Origin: Oxytricha trifallax
Lineage: Eukaryota; Ciliophora; Spirotrichea; Sporadotrichida; Oxytrichidae
Assembly (NCBI GenBank): GCA_000711775.1
Contig: ARYC01016940.1
Location: 26,051-90,050, forward strand
DNA length: 64,000 nt
Direction of reading: 5' to 3'
The position numbers and the translations under genes are program-made. Shown here piece after piece: positions 47,256 through 58,984 of this stretch (position 1 is the stretch's first letter; every line of letters begins with the position of its first letter). Below the pieces are notes generated by a model. It saw only the letters and a program-made list of their open reading frames with translations. It ran no database searches and was not told the origin of the DNA.

Positions 47256-47504
47256 CTATTGAAGCAATTAACTATAAGATATGATAGTTAGAAATTTTAA
47301 CTATTATTAAAATACATTTGAATTGGGGAATTTGCAAAATTAAATACAAATGTTATCGTTACTTATATTAACTGCCACGAATTTGATGAGTGGCTAATCC
47401 TAATTTGATTTGTAAAATTACTAGACCAAATCTCTGGAAAACCGCGGAGAAGTCTACGAGTCTAAAGTCTATTATAATAATAAGATTTAATATTAAAATT
47501 TAAT

Positions 47505-48138
47505 ATATTAATTAATCAAATTAAACATTTGACCATGAGACAACTAGACAAGAGTTTGAGGTTATGTTTAAAAAGTCTATCTAATATATATATATATATT
47601 AGACCATAGAACAGTAGACCACTGTCTTAAATCTCCAAGTAGTAGTATAATCTTTTAATTGATAACCTTTCAAGATCAGTAGCTTATCTACTGTAGATAA
47701 ATTAAATTTGTCGAAATGTTGAGACAAGCTATTCGTCCAAAGCATACATTAGCACAGAAGAAGCATAGCTTCATCGAGCTCAAACAAGTGATATTAGATT
47801 AATAGACCGTCTAGTTTTTAGTAATTTATTGAATTAAAGCAGTATATTAAGTTAATAGACCATTAGATCAGTAGACTCCAGAGTAATAAAATGAGAGAAT
47901 AGCCTAATTAATATACGGATATAATTTAAATTAATTTAAATACTCAATATAAAGTAGAATAGATTCTGATCTTGAAATGTTATCAATTAAAAGGTTTAGA
48001 CTACTAATTGGAGATTTAATACAGTGGTCAACTGGTCTATAGTCTAATATATATTCAATAGACTTTTTAATCAAAATCTAAAACTCTAGTCTAGTGGTCA
48101 AATGGTATAATGTTTAATTTGATTAATTAATTTATAAA
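47505..48138. repeat. Inner palindrome (~630 bp)
   Basis: Arms meet near 47800. Matching landmarks include AATTAAACATTTGACCA (left) against TGGTCAAATGG...TTTAATTT (right), and CTTTTAATTGATAACCTTTCAAGATC against its inverse near 47965-47995. No ORF. Confidence 0.75.
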
Positions 48139-48146
48139 ATTTTATT

Positions 48147-48564
48147 ATTGTAGGAATACATTCGATTTGGGGAAATTAAATTAAATCAAAATTAATTAAT
48201 AACTAATTACCTTCAGTTATATTTTTTTAAAAATGTCTCCAAACACTGGATACATTATACTCTCTGGATAGCGCATTAAAATTAAGACGGTGGTTGTTAT
48301 TGCTAGAATGAATTTATCTCAACGTCAAAGAGAGAAAAACCCCTTTTACTGTTTTTGGGAGTTAGCTGAAAATCAAAATTTCTCGCTTCCTGGAATGAAT
48401 CAGGAATAATGCCAATAGTAAAGTCAAGCTATAATTGCGGAATCTACCGTAGATTCTAATTAGAATTGAATTTCGAGTCACTTTGGGAATAATAACAGCC
48501 ATGATTTTAATTATTAATTAATATAATTTAAATTCATTTAACAAATAAATTGAATTCCTACAAT
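48147..48564. mobile_element. MITE-like element C
   Basis: Ends ATTGTAGGAATACATTCGATTTGGGGAAATT and its inverse (...GAATTCCTACAAT) match elements A and B. The interior differs and is only partly palindromic. 418 bp, no ORF. Confidence 0.75.
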
Positions 48565-48780
48565 ATTTAAACGTATTATTATAATAAACTTTAGACTAGA
48601 AAACTTTCCGTTAGATTTCCAGAGATTTGGTCTAATAATTTTACAAATCAAATTCGGATTAGCAACTCATCAAATTCGAGACAGTTAATATAAGTAACGA
48701 TAAGATGTGTATTTTATTTTTGCATTTTACCAAATTAAAATGTATTTTAATATTAATGGTTTCAAAAGCGAAGTTTGATA

Positions 48781-48905
48781 GTTGGGATGGGTACTTTCTA
48801 TAAAGATTTCAAAATAAAGTAAACGTATTTTTAATGCCAATTTTAATTTTTTATAAGAAAATGTGCGAATACTTTACTCATCGGTGAAATCTTTTATGAA
48901 ATTTG
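48781..48905. repeat. Direct repeat, right copy
   Basis: Second copy of 47131-47255. Its end coincides with the start of the IS1595/Merlin-like transposon, so that element may have inserted at the repeat border. Confidence 0.7.
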
Positions 48906-50239
48906 GGGTGGGGGAAGTTTCCTGCCCCCAAAACATTTTCCTGCTCCCGGGGGTAGTTTTCTACCCCCGATAAAAAAATCAAATAATTTAATTTTAATTT
49001 TTTTTACCCATAAGTATTTAAGACTCTTATATTTCTTAGACAAAATAAGTTTAAGAAAAAGAAGGGTATATCATTATTGTTAACAATATATAGGAATGGA
49101 GAGATCAAGGAACATTGAATAAAGATTCTAAATGAACTAAAATGGAATTGAGTAGCTTACAACTAGTGCAGTTAATTCTATAAAATGTTTAAGAGAAATG
49201 AAACTTCTTAAGAGTGGTATGAGATGCTATAGTTGCAATTTCTCTATGAATATTATATAGTCAAGAGGGAGATTAGATGGTGAAGAATTCAGATGTAGAA
49301 ATTGTAACAGAAAAGCAAGTATAAAATAGTTATCTATCTTCGCAAAATTTCCTAAGACTCCAATAGTTATACTTGTGAGAATTATCTTTTTCTACTTTAT
49401 AAAGGGAACAAATGCAACTTAAATATACTAAATTATCTAGGAAAATTATCAAGGAGATGGAGATGATGATTATGAACTATCTGTGAGAAGCATAAGAGCT
49501 ATTCTATATGAATTGAGAAACAGAATCTCAGATTGGATTTAATATACTTACTATGCTGAGCTGTTATTTGACAATGAAGTGGTAGAAATTGATAATTCCT
49601 TATTTAGTCATTGGTCTTAATCCAATTAAAGATAAAGAAGAAGAGACAGATAAGTTTGGGCAGTTGGAATGTTTGGAAGGAATAGCAAAAAATAGTAGTA
49701 TAGTGTGTTGATAACAAGAATGAGAATACACTTAGATGATTAATTACAACTTATTTAGCTAGACATTCAACAATAATTACTGATGGATGGAAAGGATATG
49801 AATTCTTAAGAAACTAAGGGTATAATCACGGAACATATATCCACTAGAGAAGAGGAGGGTACAGAGGTCGTGTTGGTAGAAACATTCCAGGAGTTTAAAT
49901 TACTACTAATAGAATTGAGAATACTTAGAATGAGTTGAAATATCTAAATAAAATATATAGTGGAAGAGTCCCAGCTTAAAATGCTTAGCAATTCATAGAT
50001 GAACTATTCTTCAGAAGATAAAAACGGTAAGGTTGGGATCTTATGAAAAAATTAATAAAAATACTTAGAGTAAATTGAATAAATAATTAGTATATGGTAA
50101 GCTTATAAACAAATAATCTATAAAAATTAAATTAATTTAAATTAAAATCTTTTTAATAAAAAATAATATTTTTTATAGGGGGCAAGAAACTACCAAGGAG
50201 GGCAGGGAACTTTCGTCGTGGGCAGGAAACTTCCCCCCT
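48906..50239. mobile_element. IS1595/Merlin-like DNA transposon with tandem-repeat termini
   Basis: Both ends carry inverted, G- or C-rich termini built of about three tandem ~22-bp units of the form GGGGGAAGTTTCCTGCCCCC (48906-48972 and 50179-50239). The single gene encodes an ISXO2-type transposase. No clear target-site duplication was seen. Confidence 0.8.
49132..50078 (+). pseudogene. ISXO2-like (IS1595/Merlin) DDE transposase, one frameshift
   Basis: The start MNQNGIEQL is at 49132 and TGA at 50076-50078. An N-terminal zinc ribbon has two CxxC pairs (CYSCNF and CRNCNRK). The catalytic core has D in VVEIDNSLFSHWS (about 49585), D in IITDGWKGYEFL (about 49780), and E in TNRIENTQNELKYLNKIYSG (about 49915). 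This order is typical of ISXO2-like enzymes of bacterial IS1595 and eukaryotic Merlin elements. One frame change lies near 49695, in or next to an A run. The match was made by motif recognition without a database search. Confidence 0.8.
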
Positions 50240-50502
50240 ATAAAGTTATACTAAAATTAGATAAATAGGAAAATGATTAATATTTATTGATGTCTTTAAA
50301 AGAAATATTGTCAATTTTACATATAAATTTGAATAATTTTCACAGTACTCTATTAAATTTATTCAGAATTAATAAAAAATTTATATTATTTTTCTTCTGC
50401 TTTGTAATGTCAGTTAACAAGTTAGAGTTTATCAATGTCTTATTTCGATAAAAAGGGAAATTGAAATTCAAAGATATATAATCATCAGGGTTTTTTATAA
50501 TT

Positions 50503-51312
50503 ATAATTGCAAAAGTCGCTACAGAAGGGAAGTGATTATAAAAATTGTTAGTAAAAATATTTAAAATAAATTAACATATTCTCGATGAGCTTTGAACAAT
50601 TTTTATTGAAATTGAAGGACAATAATTTTTTAAACTATAAAATGATCTAACTGCCACATCTTTTGAACTTAAGTAATAAAATAGTAGAAAATTATAGCAA
50701 AATTTCATTATGATTTTACTTTTGGATGTACATAAATGAGGGACGCATCTTTATAGCCTCTTTGAGAAAATAAAAATTATTAAAAATAAAAAAAAGGATA
50801 AAATTATGGGAATTTTTATTAATAATATATATAAAAGACTAAATGACAACGCAGGAGTAATCAGTGTTCATAAAAAATTAATAACTACTAATAGCAAACA
50901 ATTATTATTTTTTGGTCCTGCCTAATAATATCAATGATTTTGATTGAATAAAAATTTCAAATCACTGGTCAAAAAATAACTTTTATTAATAATAAAAATT
51001 CCCATAATTTTATCCTTTTTTTTATTTTTAATAATTTTTATTTTCTCAAAGAGGCTATAAAGATGCGTCCCTCATTTATGTACATCCAAAAGTAAAATCA
51101 TAATGAAATTTTGCTATAATTTTCTATATTTTATTACTTAAGTTCAAAAGATGTGGCAGTTAGATCATTTTATAGTTTAAAAAATTATTGTCCTTCAATT
51201 TCAATAAAAATTGTTCAAAGCCCATCTAAAATATGTTTATTTATTTTAAATATTTTTACTAACAATTTTTATAATCACTTCCCTTCAGTAGCGGCTTTTG
51301 CAATAATAATTA
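50503..51312. repeat. Foldback with ~330-bp arms
   Basis: Arms 50503-50828 and 50984-51312 are almost perfect inverted copies, separated by ~155 nt. The arms contain GAGGGACGCATCTTTATAGCC and its inverse. The right arm touches the minus-strand coding segment at 51315. No ORF is conserved in both arms. Confidence 0.9.
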
Positions 51313-51314
51313 TT

Positions 51315-51565
51315 AAATGTTTATTATTTGTTTTCAGCAAAAGTTTTCTGGACTTTATCTTCTTAAAGCCGTAATGAATATCTACAAAAGTTTGCGAAGT
51401 CTTTAGGATCTGAACTCTTGAATTTAGAGATCAATCCTAAACCATCCTATGTTTGATAGATACCTGTAAATTCATTATATAACTCCACAAAGGTTCCAGC
51501 TAATTTTATATAGTCACAAAATTAGAGAACATTCAATGTTGGTTCCTCATAAGTTACTTTAAAAA
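51315..51565 (-). CDS. Coding segment of unknown gene
   Basis: The minus frame is open for about 85 codons: YEEPTLNVLQFCDYIKLAGT, FVELYNEFTGIYQTQDG, SKFKSSDPKDFANFCRYSLR. Composition is that of a folded helical protein. It is adjacent to the foldback and back-to-back with a plus-strand coding segment, which suggests scrambling. No family recognised. Confidence 0.5.
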
Positions 51566-51609
51566 TAATTAAATCAAATTAAAATTTAATTATATAAAAA
51601 GCAGAATAC

Positions 51610-51965
51610 CTTGATGGAATAGGCACTCCATGTACTAATAAATGATTTGATCAAATGTTAGTCGGATAAAAGTTATCTAGAATCTGAACTCAAATATCTT
51701 AAGGTTAAGCAATACGCTTTGCTTTACCTTGACGGAGAGTAGAACCCTACAATTTTCGAAAAGTTAAGAAAAGCTGAGGAATTACTTCAAAGCTTAAGCG
51801 TTGGAGTATACTAGAGAAATGCTAATTAAAATCATAGTGTATTCAAATTACATATTCTGAAAAGAATAATATATGATTATCAAGATATTAAGTATTTAAA
51901 ATTCCTTACTTTTATTGAATTTATTTAATTAATACCTAATCAAACAAATTCTTAAGATCATTTTA
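51610..51965 (+). CDS. Coding segment, helical protein
   Basis: The plus frame reads MEQALHVLINDLIKCQSDKS, LESELKYLKVKQYALLYLDG and IFEKLRKAEELLQSLSVGVY, continuing with Gln-coding TAA/TAG for about 115 codons in all. Helical, Leu/Glu/Lys-rich. It lies opposite in orientation to the segment ending 45 bp upstream; both may be parts of one scrambled gene. No family recognised. Confidence 0.5.
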
Positions 51966-52735
51966 TTTAATATTTTCTGAGAATAATTATAAAAATCTGT
52001 TACAAATTAGAATTAAGTTTTATTATCGTTAAAACATGACGAGTTAGGTCTCATTAATTATGAACAAATTTTATAAGTTTAGTCACTTCTCTTTAAACAT
52101 GCTTGTTTAAATTTGTAATATCTAAAAATCAAGCTATTTAGAAATGATTTATAACCTCCTTTATACAAGCTTTATGTCAAATATTTTAGAATAACATCAA
52201 AACTCGTATTTATAATTTGATTTGATTTTATTGCATATAACTTCTTAAGATACTTTAATGTAGACATAATTTTATATATTATTATAATGAGCATAAATAA
52301 ATATATAATTCGTGATTTTGGTAGGATCTTAGCAGTTTAGATGGTTTGATTTTTGTATATGGGGATACTAAATATTATTGCAAACTACATTTAAACATTT
52401 AATATTTTAATACTTTATTTAAGTTTAAATTAGAGGTCATATTTTCCAAAAATTGAAAACTATTTTTGCCATTACTTTAACAGTTTTGAGATGAATATCA
52501 AGTTAAATTAAGTCTTTTATGAATTTTAATTTTCTCAGTGATAATACAGTAATTCAGAATAAATTACAAATTTTCTTTATTATACTCTTTTACTAAAGCA
52601 GTAGTTTTAGATGTCGATAGTTAATCATCAGCACATCATTTCATAAATATTATAATTTAAAAACATCTAAACGAATCTTGATAAAAATCTTCACTCAAGA
52701 TTAAGTTATTCATAAATCTTTTGCTACTTATAAAT
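51966..52735. other. AT-rich non-coding DNA
   Basis: No coding segment supported. Confidence 0.45.
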
Positions 52736-52739
52736 GATT

Positions 52740-52905
52740 ATAGTATCATTATAATTTTTCAATAAATTGATCGTCTCTCGTTCTTTACTTGCCATTCCAT
52801 ATGAAAAAGCCTTATTATAATCCACATCATGAAATTGTTTTGTTAGCTTGAATAATATTAATTTTTGCTAATTTATTTGAGCAAATGATTTACAGATTTC
52901 CTTAT
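52740..52905 (-). CDS. Small coding segment
   Basis: The minus frame LFKLTKQFHDVDYNKAFSYG, then MASKERETINLLKNYND, covers about 55 codons in a local GC rise within AT-rich DNA. Probably one MDS. No product recognised. Confidence 0.35.
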
Positions 52906-53482
52906 TTAAATATTTCATTTAAAAATGATATGACTGTAGATATAGTTCTTAAATTTCAGAATCTATTGTTAAGCACTCATCTGAATATAAATCAGATTAA
53001 ATTATATAAAAATGTCTTAATAATTAATAATAAGTTTACAAGTTGAAACCGCCACACTTCTTATTATCGATTATAGCTATAACTAAAAGATATTATAAAT
53101 TATTAATTAATTAATAAAAATATAACTAAAATTTCTTATTTAAATCTCAACGGTTGATAATTAATTATAAATATATAATTTAGCATTTATGGCTAAATAT
53201 ATAAAAAAAGTTAAATTGATCAAATTATTAAATTTTTTAAGATTAAAAATTGCTTGTCAAAATATTTAAGATATGTTAATATAATTTATATATAATTTAA
53301 TTAATCGAATTAATTGTAATTCTAAAATAATCATCTATTTGTATAAATTTATAAATCAACTTATGCATATTATAATATATAATTTTATTATTATTAATAT
53401 TTTCTCTTAGAATAATTTTTCAGATGAACATCTATCCGTATTCATTAGATATTTTTTATAATTCTTACTATTACTGCTTCAC

Positions 53483-53742
53483 ATCAACAATTAAGGTTGC
53501 TCTTTAAAATATCTCCTTTATTTAAGAATTTCTTCTTTTAAAATCTGGAATTATATTTATTCTAATGTAGTTTCATTTGAACAATGAATTATAATGTTTG
53601 TTAGCTCTAGATTTCTAAGATAAGTAGCTAAATTTGTTAAATTTGCTTTAATATATCAATTTTATATCGAAATTCTCATTTTCTTGCATTATATTCAATC
53701 AATCTTGAAAAACTTTGTACCTTAATCAGATTTTTCAATTCA
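53483..53742 (-). CDS. C-terminal coding segment of unknown gene
   Basis: The minus frame NLTNLATYLRNLELTNIIIH, then EQIQFQILKEEILKQRRYFK, ends EQPQLLM with TGA near 53483. It begins next to MITE-like element B, which may interrupt the gene. No family recognised. Confidence 0.4.
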
Positions 53743-53744
53743 TT

Positions 53745-54161
53745 ATTGTAGGAATACATTTTAATTTGGGAAATTTATTTGAATTCAAATTATAATAAAT
53801 TAAAATATTGGCATTTAAAGTTGGCTATTTTAAAAGATCTTGGGCTCATTCGATAGAGAATTCAAAATCAGCTGGACTTTATTAGTGGCGGTACTATTTT
53901 ATCACATCCCTCGAGCGAGATAACCTTACTTTAATTTGGGGATATAATTTATTGAATTTAGAGTGATTTAATTAAAGTAAGGTTATCTCCCTCCATGGAA
54001 GCAATAAAATAGTACCGCCAATTGTAAAGTCCAGCTAATTTTGAATTCTCTATCGAATGAGCCCAAGATCGTTTAAAATGGCCAACTTTAACTGCCAATA
54101 TTTTGATTTATTATAATTTGAGTTCAAATTAATTCCCCAATTTTGAGTGTATTCCTGCAAT
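53745..54161. mobile_element. MITE-like palindromic element B
   Basis: 417 bp, ends ATTGTAGGAATACATTTTAATTTGGG and its inverse. The interior is a long imperfect palindrome closely similar to element A (14334-14733), including GGCGGTACTATTTTATC and GATCTTGGGCTCATTCGATAGAG. No ORF. Confidence 0.85.
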
Positions 54162-55860
54162 ATTATATGCCTCTATGTTTAATTCGTAATTTTAATAACT
54201 TTAAGTCCCTTGCAGACAATGGGTTATTTCTAATAATTTTTTAATTTAATATAGTGAAAATTAATGAATTTAAGATAAACTCATTATAAGTAATAATATA
54301 ATTTCTATATGAATTAATTTATTTAATGTAAATAAATGAAAATTCATCATACTAATTTAATTTAATATTTAGCAATATTATAACTTAAATTTTGTTATTA
54401 AAAATTCAACCGTACAATTAGCTAAGTTTAACATTATTTAGTAAATTAAATGACACATTCTCTATAAAAAACAAACATTACATACTTTAAAAGTACTGAT
54501 TTAACTTTTATAAAAAATTATAATAATGTGGATATAAATTATATGTGGTAGATTAAATTAAATCCTTTAATTTCAATTATTCTTTTAAACTTTAAAAAAA
54601 TGTATCTTAATTCAAAATATTACAAATAACATATTCGCTGCTTAAATTAAAATTGACAGTAAATTAATTAGATAGTCAATTTTATATAATTATTAAATGA
54701 TAGCTGACATAATTTTAATAAAATACATATCTTTTTACTAATTTTAATTTCCCTATTATTATATATTCCGACAATAATAAAACTTATAATTGTTATAATA
54801 AACATAAGCTAAACAATTAGAGTATCTTATAAACGTCACATTGAATTTTTTTTAACTGAAATATGTTAATATCGATAGATTTTAGAGCAAACATATCGGT
54901 AAAATTATATTACATTTTTTTAATTTTAATTAATTATTTAAAAAATTTATTAACTCGGTATAGACATTTACTTTAATATTTATTTCATCGTACATTATAA
55001 TTATTTGAAGATGGGTTTATATAAAGCTATTTAAGTTATAACGATAAGGTCTTAAATGCTAAATTAGGCATTAAAGATTTAATTCATATTAAACTAAATA
55101 ATTAGATTTGTATTATATAATGAGATTAAGAATAATTTATTATTAATTTTTCAGTTCATATAGTATTAATAAATGTAATTGATTTTAATTAATCAAATAC
55201 ACTAATATAGATTGACTTTATTGAATGAAAAATAAAGGGAAAATTATAGACATAGTATTAAGCTTTTATTAAAAATATATGAATTCAATTCATGAACCTA
55301 GGGACTATATCATTTTATTAAATTTTTAGTTAATTATAAATCAGCATGAAAATTGTTTTTATAAATTAAATATATATATCACTTACCCTGATAATATAGA
55401 TCAAATTATCATTTTTACTATTAAATATTTCCCAGATTTATAATGTTCATATAATACTATCTAATTTAGTTAAATTTTCAAACTATTTTTTACAACTAAT
55501 AGACATGTTATAATTGAAGTAGTTATACTTATTTGAATAATTTAAATTCATTTATTTGCTTATTTATATTGACTTAATTCAATATTTTTTAATATTTAAT
55601 CAATAAGAACAAAGTTGCAGGGCATTATAAAATGAAGAACCTAAAATAATGCTATTTATACTCTATAATTGTGTTCTGTTTCTTCTATAAAATCATTTAT
55701 AATTCCTTATAAGATCAATCAAGTCGTTCAATTTACGCTTTTAATTGTAAAAGAGAGTATCCGGTAAAAGACTTGAAATTCATATTTAAATTAAAGATAT
55801 TTCTAAAGATAAGCGAATTTCAAGATTATTTTGTTCTAATTAATTAATCACTTATACGAT
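54162..55860. other. AT-rich non-coding DNA
   Basis: About 1.7 kb, very AT-rich, without a supported coding segment or repeat. Confidence 0.5.
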
Positions 55861-55863
55861 GAC

Positions 55864-58476
55864 TCACTCCCTTTTAAATTGCTTTGCTTTCTTATTTATA
55901 ATTCTTTATTAACTTTTCATTTACTAATTAAGTTTGTCCCCTCTCTCTCTATCCTTCTAATCTCTGTAACTGCCTTCTTTATCTTTGTGGGATGAGCTGT
56001 GGCGATGAGAACTCTAGCTAATCTGGTTAAAATTAGAACTATTCTTATGATCATTTGAATTTTATTTTCCATTTTTGGCAGAAGAAAATAACTTTAATTC
56101 GCCTGATTCTACTGAACTATCCCTGCCACTTCTTCTTCCTCTACTACGCGAGTGCTTTTTAGTTTTCTTAGCCTATTTAAAGGATTAGGTAAATAAAAGG
56201 AAGATTATTTATTCATCCTTCAAAGCTTAAACCACCTCTATGAATGACTTTTGCTTTATTTCTTTACTTAAAAGAGCAAATTTCTCCCTCTTTTTCAATC
56301 CAGAGTAGATTGTCCGCATATACTTCAGTTTTGGCTAAGTTGACTATGTTTCTTAAATACTTTTCGAGGTTCTTTTATATTTTTGCCAACTTTTTAGCTT
56401 TCTCTTATTCTCTTTAAGCAAAGATACAGAAAAGTTCAATAATAAAAATCACGAATATTATACCAATAAAAAATAAAAAACATTCTTATTTAACTTACTT
56501 TTATTTCACTTTATAGAGGTAGTATTCATGAAGAATTACTAAAGCTTTGGTGCTTAGCTATTAATATTCGGAATGCTGTCTCAATATTTCATCAAATGCT
56601 TAAAATTCAACATTACTGGGGAATCTTATTCCTTTGCCCTAAATTTAAATAAATTGGATTAAATTAAATCAAACCTTAATGAGAGACTTGAAATAAAAAA
56701 GCTTATGAATTTTCAGCAAATCTTTCTCCTCATTAAGAGCATCTTCAATTTACTCGTGAGCTGATGATCCTGGTTACTCAACGAGATTTGTGTATCGAGT
56801 GTCATCTTTGAATTCCTTCACAAAGTTTCTCCACTTTGATCTGTGTGACAACTCTCTAGATTGAAGTTTTTCTTCTAATAGTTTTTACGAAATTCTCTCT
56901 GTTTGTTCTTCCAAGCGGCGCTTCTCAAAATTCTTTGTTTGAAATTCTTATCTCTCAAGAGCCTTGATGTACTCCTCTAAAGTTCTTTATCAAATTCAAA
57001 ACCCTTTATTATATCTTACGTAATTTAATCAATTATTTCAGCAGATTTAAATAGTGAATCATCTGTTAGATTCGTTAATAATTCTTTCCATTTTGCTTAA
57101 CCAGGTATGTTGAGTTTAGAGAAATGCTCTTTCAACTTATCAATAATTTTCTCTCTATTAAATAAAAACTTAATTTTACAATTATATCTTACCCCTATTC
57201 TCTTTTCACTTCGCGCTCATTAATCATTATTTCGTCGATGTAATCTTGAAAAATCTTTTCTGTGTCTTTCTCTTCCACACTATTAAACCTTGAATCACTT
57301 TAGAACTGCTTAGCTGCTATGTAATATTTGCTTAGACTATTCAAGTTTTTTGTCTTACTTAGTAGCTCTAAGAACCCTTTTTTTCACTAAAAAATAATGT
57401 TTATGGCAAAAACTGCATGCCTGTTGTCTTCTATTTCTAGCATCGTTCCTCTCCTTATTTTTGATATCATTGATATAGTCAATAAATGCTTGCTTTCTCT
57501 CACTAATAGTATTCAATGCCTTGATTCTTGGATCGTTCATGACTACTCTATTCGCATCTTCCCACTTCCAAGACGCTGTGACTCCTGATTCTCTCAAGGC
57601 TTCTTTAAAAACATGCAAAGCATCCTCTTTAGAAAGATTGTCGAAACTACGAAAGACCTTTTTATCAGCTAATTACAAATATTTATATGAAGCAGTAATT
57701 ATTACTTATTTTCTCTTCAGTCCTGAAGTAGTTCAAAATTAGATAAATATCTCGAACAATATCATCCTTCAAAGCTGTGTCCAATGCCTTTTTCAAAAAT
57801 TATTCAGTTGGGTCTAAAGAACTTGGTAACTGATTAAAGTTTGTATAGATTGATCAGGCGCATATCCAGGATACAATGTGTTCTAATTTATAGGAGTATA
57901 AATAATATCTATTTTAAATTACATATATTTTATCAAAATTTATTTTTTCAAACCTTTAATTTGGTTGCTGATAGTAAGGCTATTGTAGTTGTGACTACAT
58001 TTAAGACTAATTTTAGTTAGGGTTCCCTAACTATTTTGGCAAGTTGAGATTCCTTTAAGAAAAAAGTGGCGATATATCTTCTTGCTTTTGCTAATTAAGT
58101 GGAGCTCCACCATTCTAATAAGCTTAATGTTGCCTCATCAAGCTCATTAATTGAAGCTTATATTTAAATAAGTATGCCTTAAATTTAAAGGAAAATAGTT
58201 AAAGCTATTATGTCAATAAATATAACAAGCTGTCTATTTCCTTTTGCTTGAGAGCTATCGTCTTATCTTGTACTGTATAATCTTACTCTAAAAATATTTG
58301 TTAAATATCAATTTCTAAACTAATAATCATTATTAAAGCACTTTTCTTTTCCTTATTAATGCAAGTATGCACCCCACAAATGAAATGTAGTGTATTTTAT
58401 TTGACATATTATTTACTATTTTGTTGAAATAAATGAGATCACCTCTCTCGTTTTTAATTTCGATCCAGTCCGACAT
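55864..58476 (-). CDS. PRP40-like pre-mRNA splicing factor (WW and FF domains)
   Basis: PRP40 is a U1 snRNP-associated factor that helps bridge the 5' splice site and branch-point complexes. The proposed start MSDWIEIKNERGDLIYFN at 58476 opens directly with a WW-like motif. FF domains are visible at about 57618-57440 (FKEALRESGVTASWKWEDAN, then NDPRIKALNTISERKQAFIDY) and about 57000-56700 (a coiled segment, then SKWRNFVKEFKDDTRYTNLV). The C-terminus is rich in Ser, Arg, Lys and Asn (KKHSRSRGRRSGRDSS) and ends in TGA at 55864-55866, as in PRP40 relatives. Coding segments are split by AT-rich introns or IESs, and not all joins were resolved. The FF region is the firmest evidence. Confidence 0.8.
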
Positions 58477-58984
58477 GTTTGATAAGTAATTTTGAATCTT
58501 TAATTAATAATAAATAAATTGACTTACTCACTGGCAATATTCAATTTGAAGTCTTAATTCATTTTAGAAAAGTAGATTAAAGTAATCTTTAAAATCAAAC
58601 GAAATAAACTTAACTATTAAAAATAGGAATAGTCTAAACTTAAAAATTAATAATATGTGAATTAGACTCATTGTAATATAATATTTCATTAAAATTGATT
58701 AGTTAAGGAAATTAAAGAATGAAATATTCAATGCTGTAACTAATTGTCATTAGTAAATCAACTAATAAATCATTTTAGTCAACATGCCACGGATGTCATA
58801 ATTCATGCAATTTTTAAGAATCCAAATAATTTGTCTTTACATCCACGATTTTTTAATGCTTTTTAGGTATTTTTAGATTTTCTGATACCATTTTAATCTC
58901 TTTTTTTATTCTTATTCTCATTCGATCTCTAAGTGCTTCAATGTCTACGTTTTATTTTAAGAAAATTTCTATGAATCTAAATAA

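Larger units (their letters stand above)
47308..48745. mobile_element. Outer MITE-like element containing two nested palindromes
   Basis: Its inverted arms are about 47308-47480 and 48590-48745. Landmarks are AGACCAAATCTCTGGAAA against TTTCCAGAGATTTGGTCT, and TTATCGTTACTTATATTAAC against its inverse. Its end ATACATTTGAATTGGGGAA resembles the ends of elements A-C. Inside it lie a palindrome at 47505-48138 and element C at 48147-48564. Confidence 0.75.
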
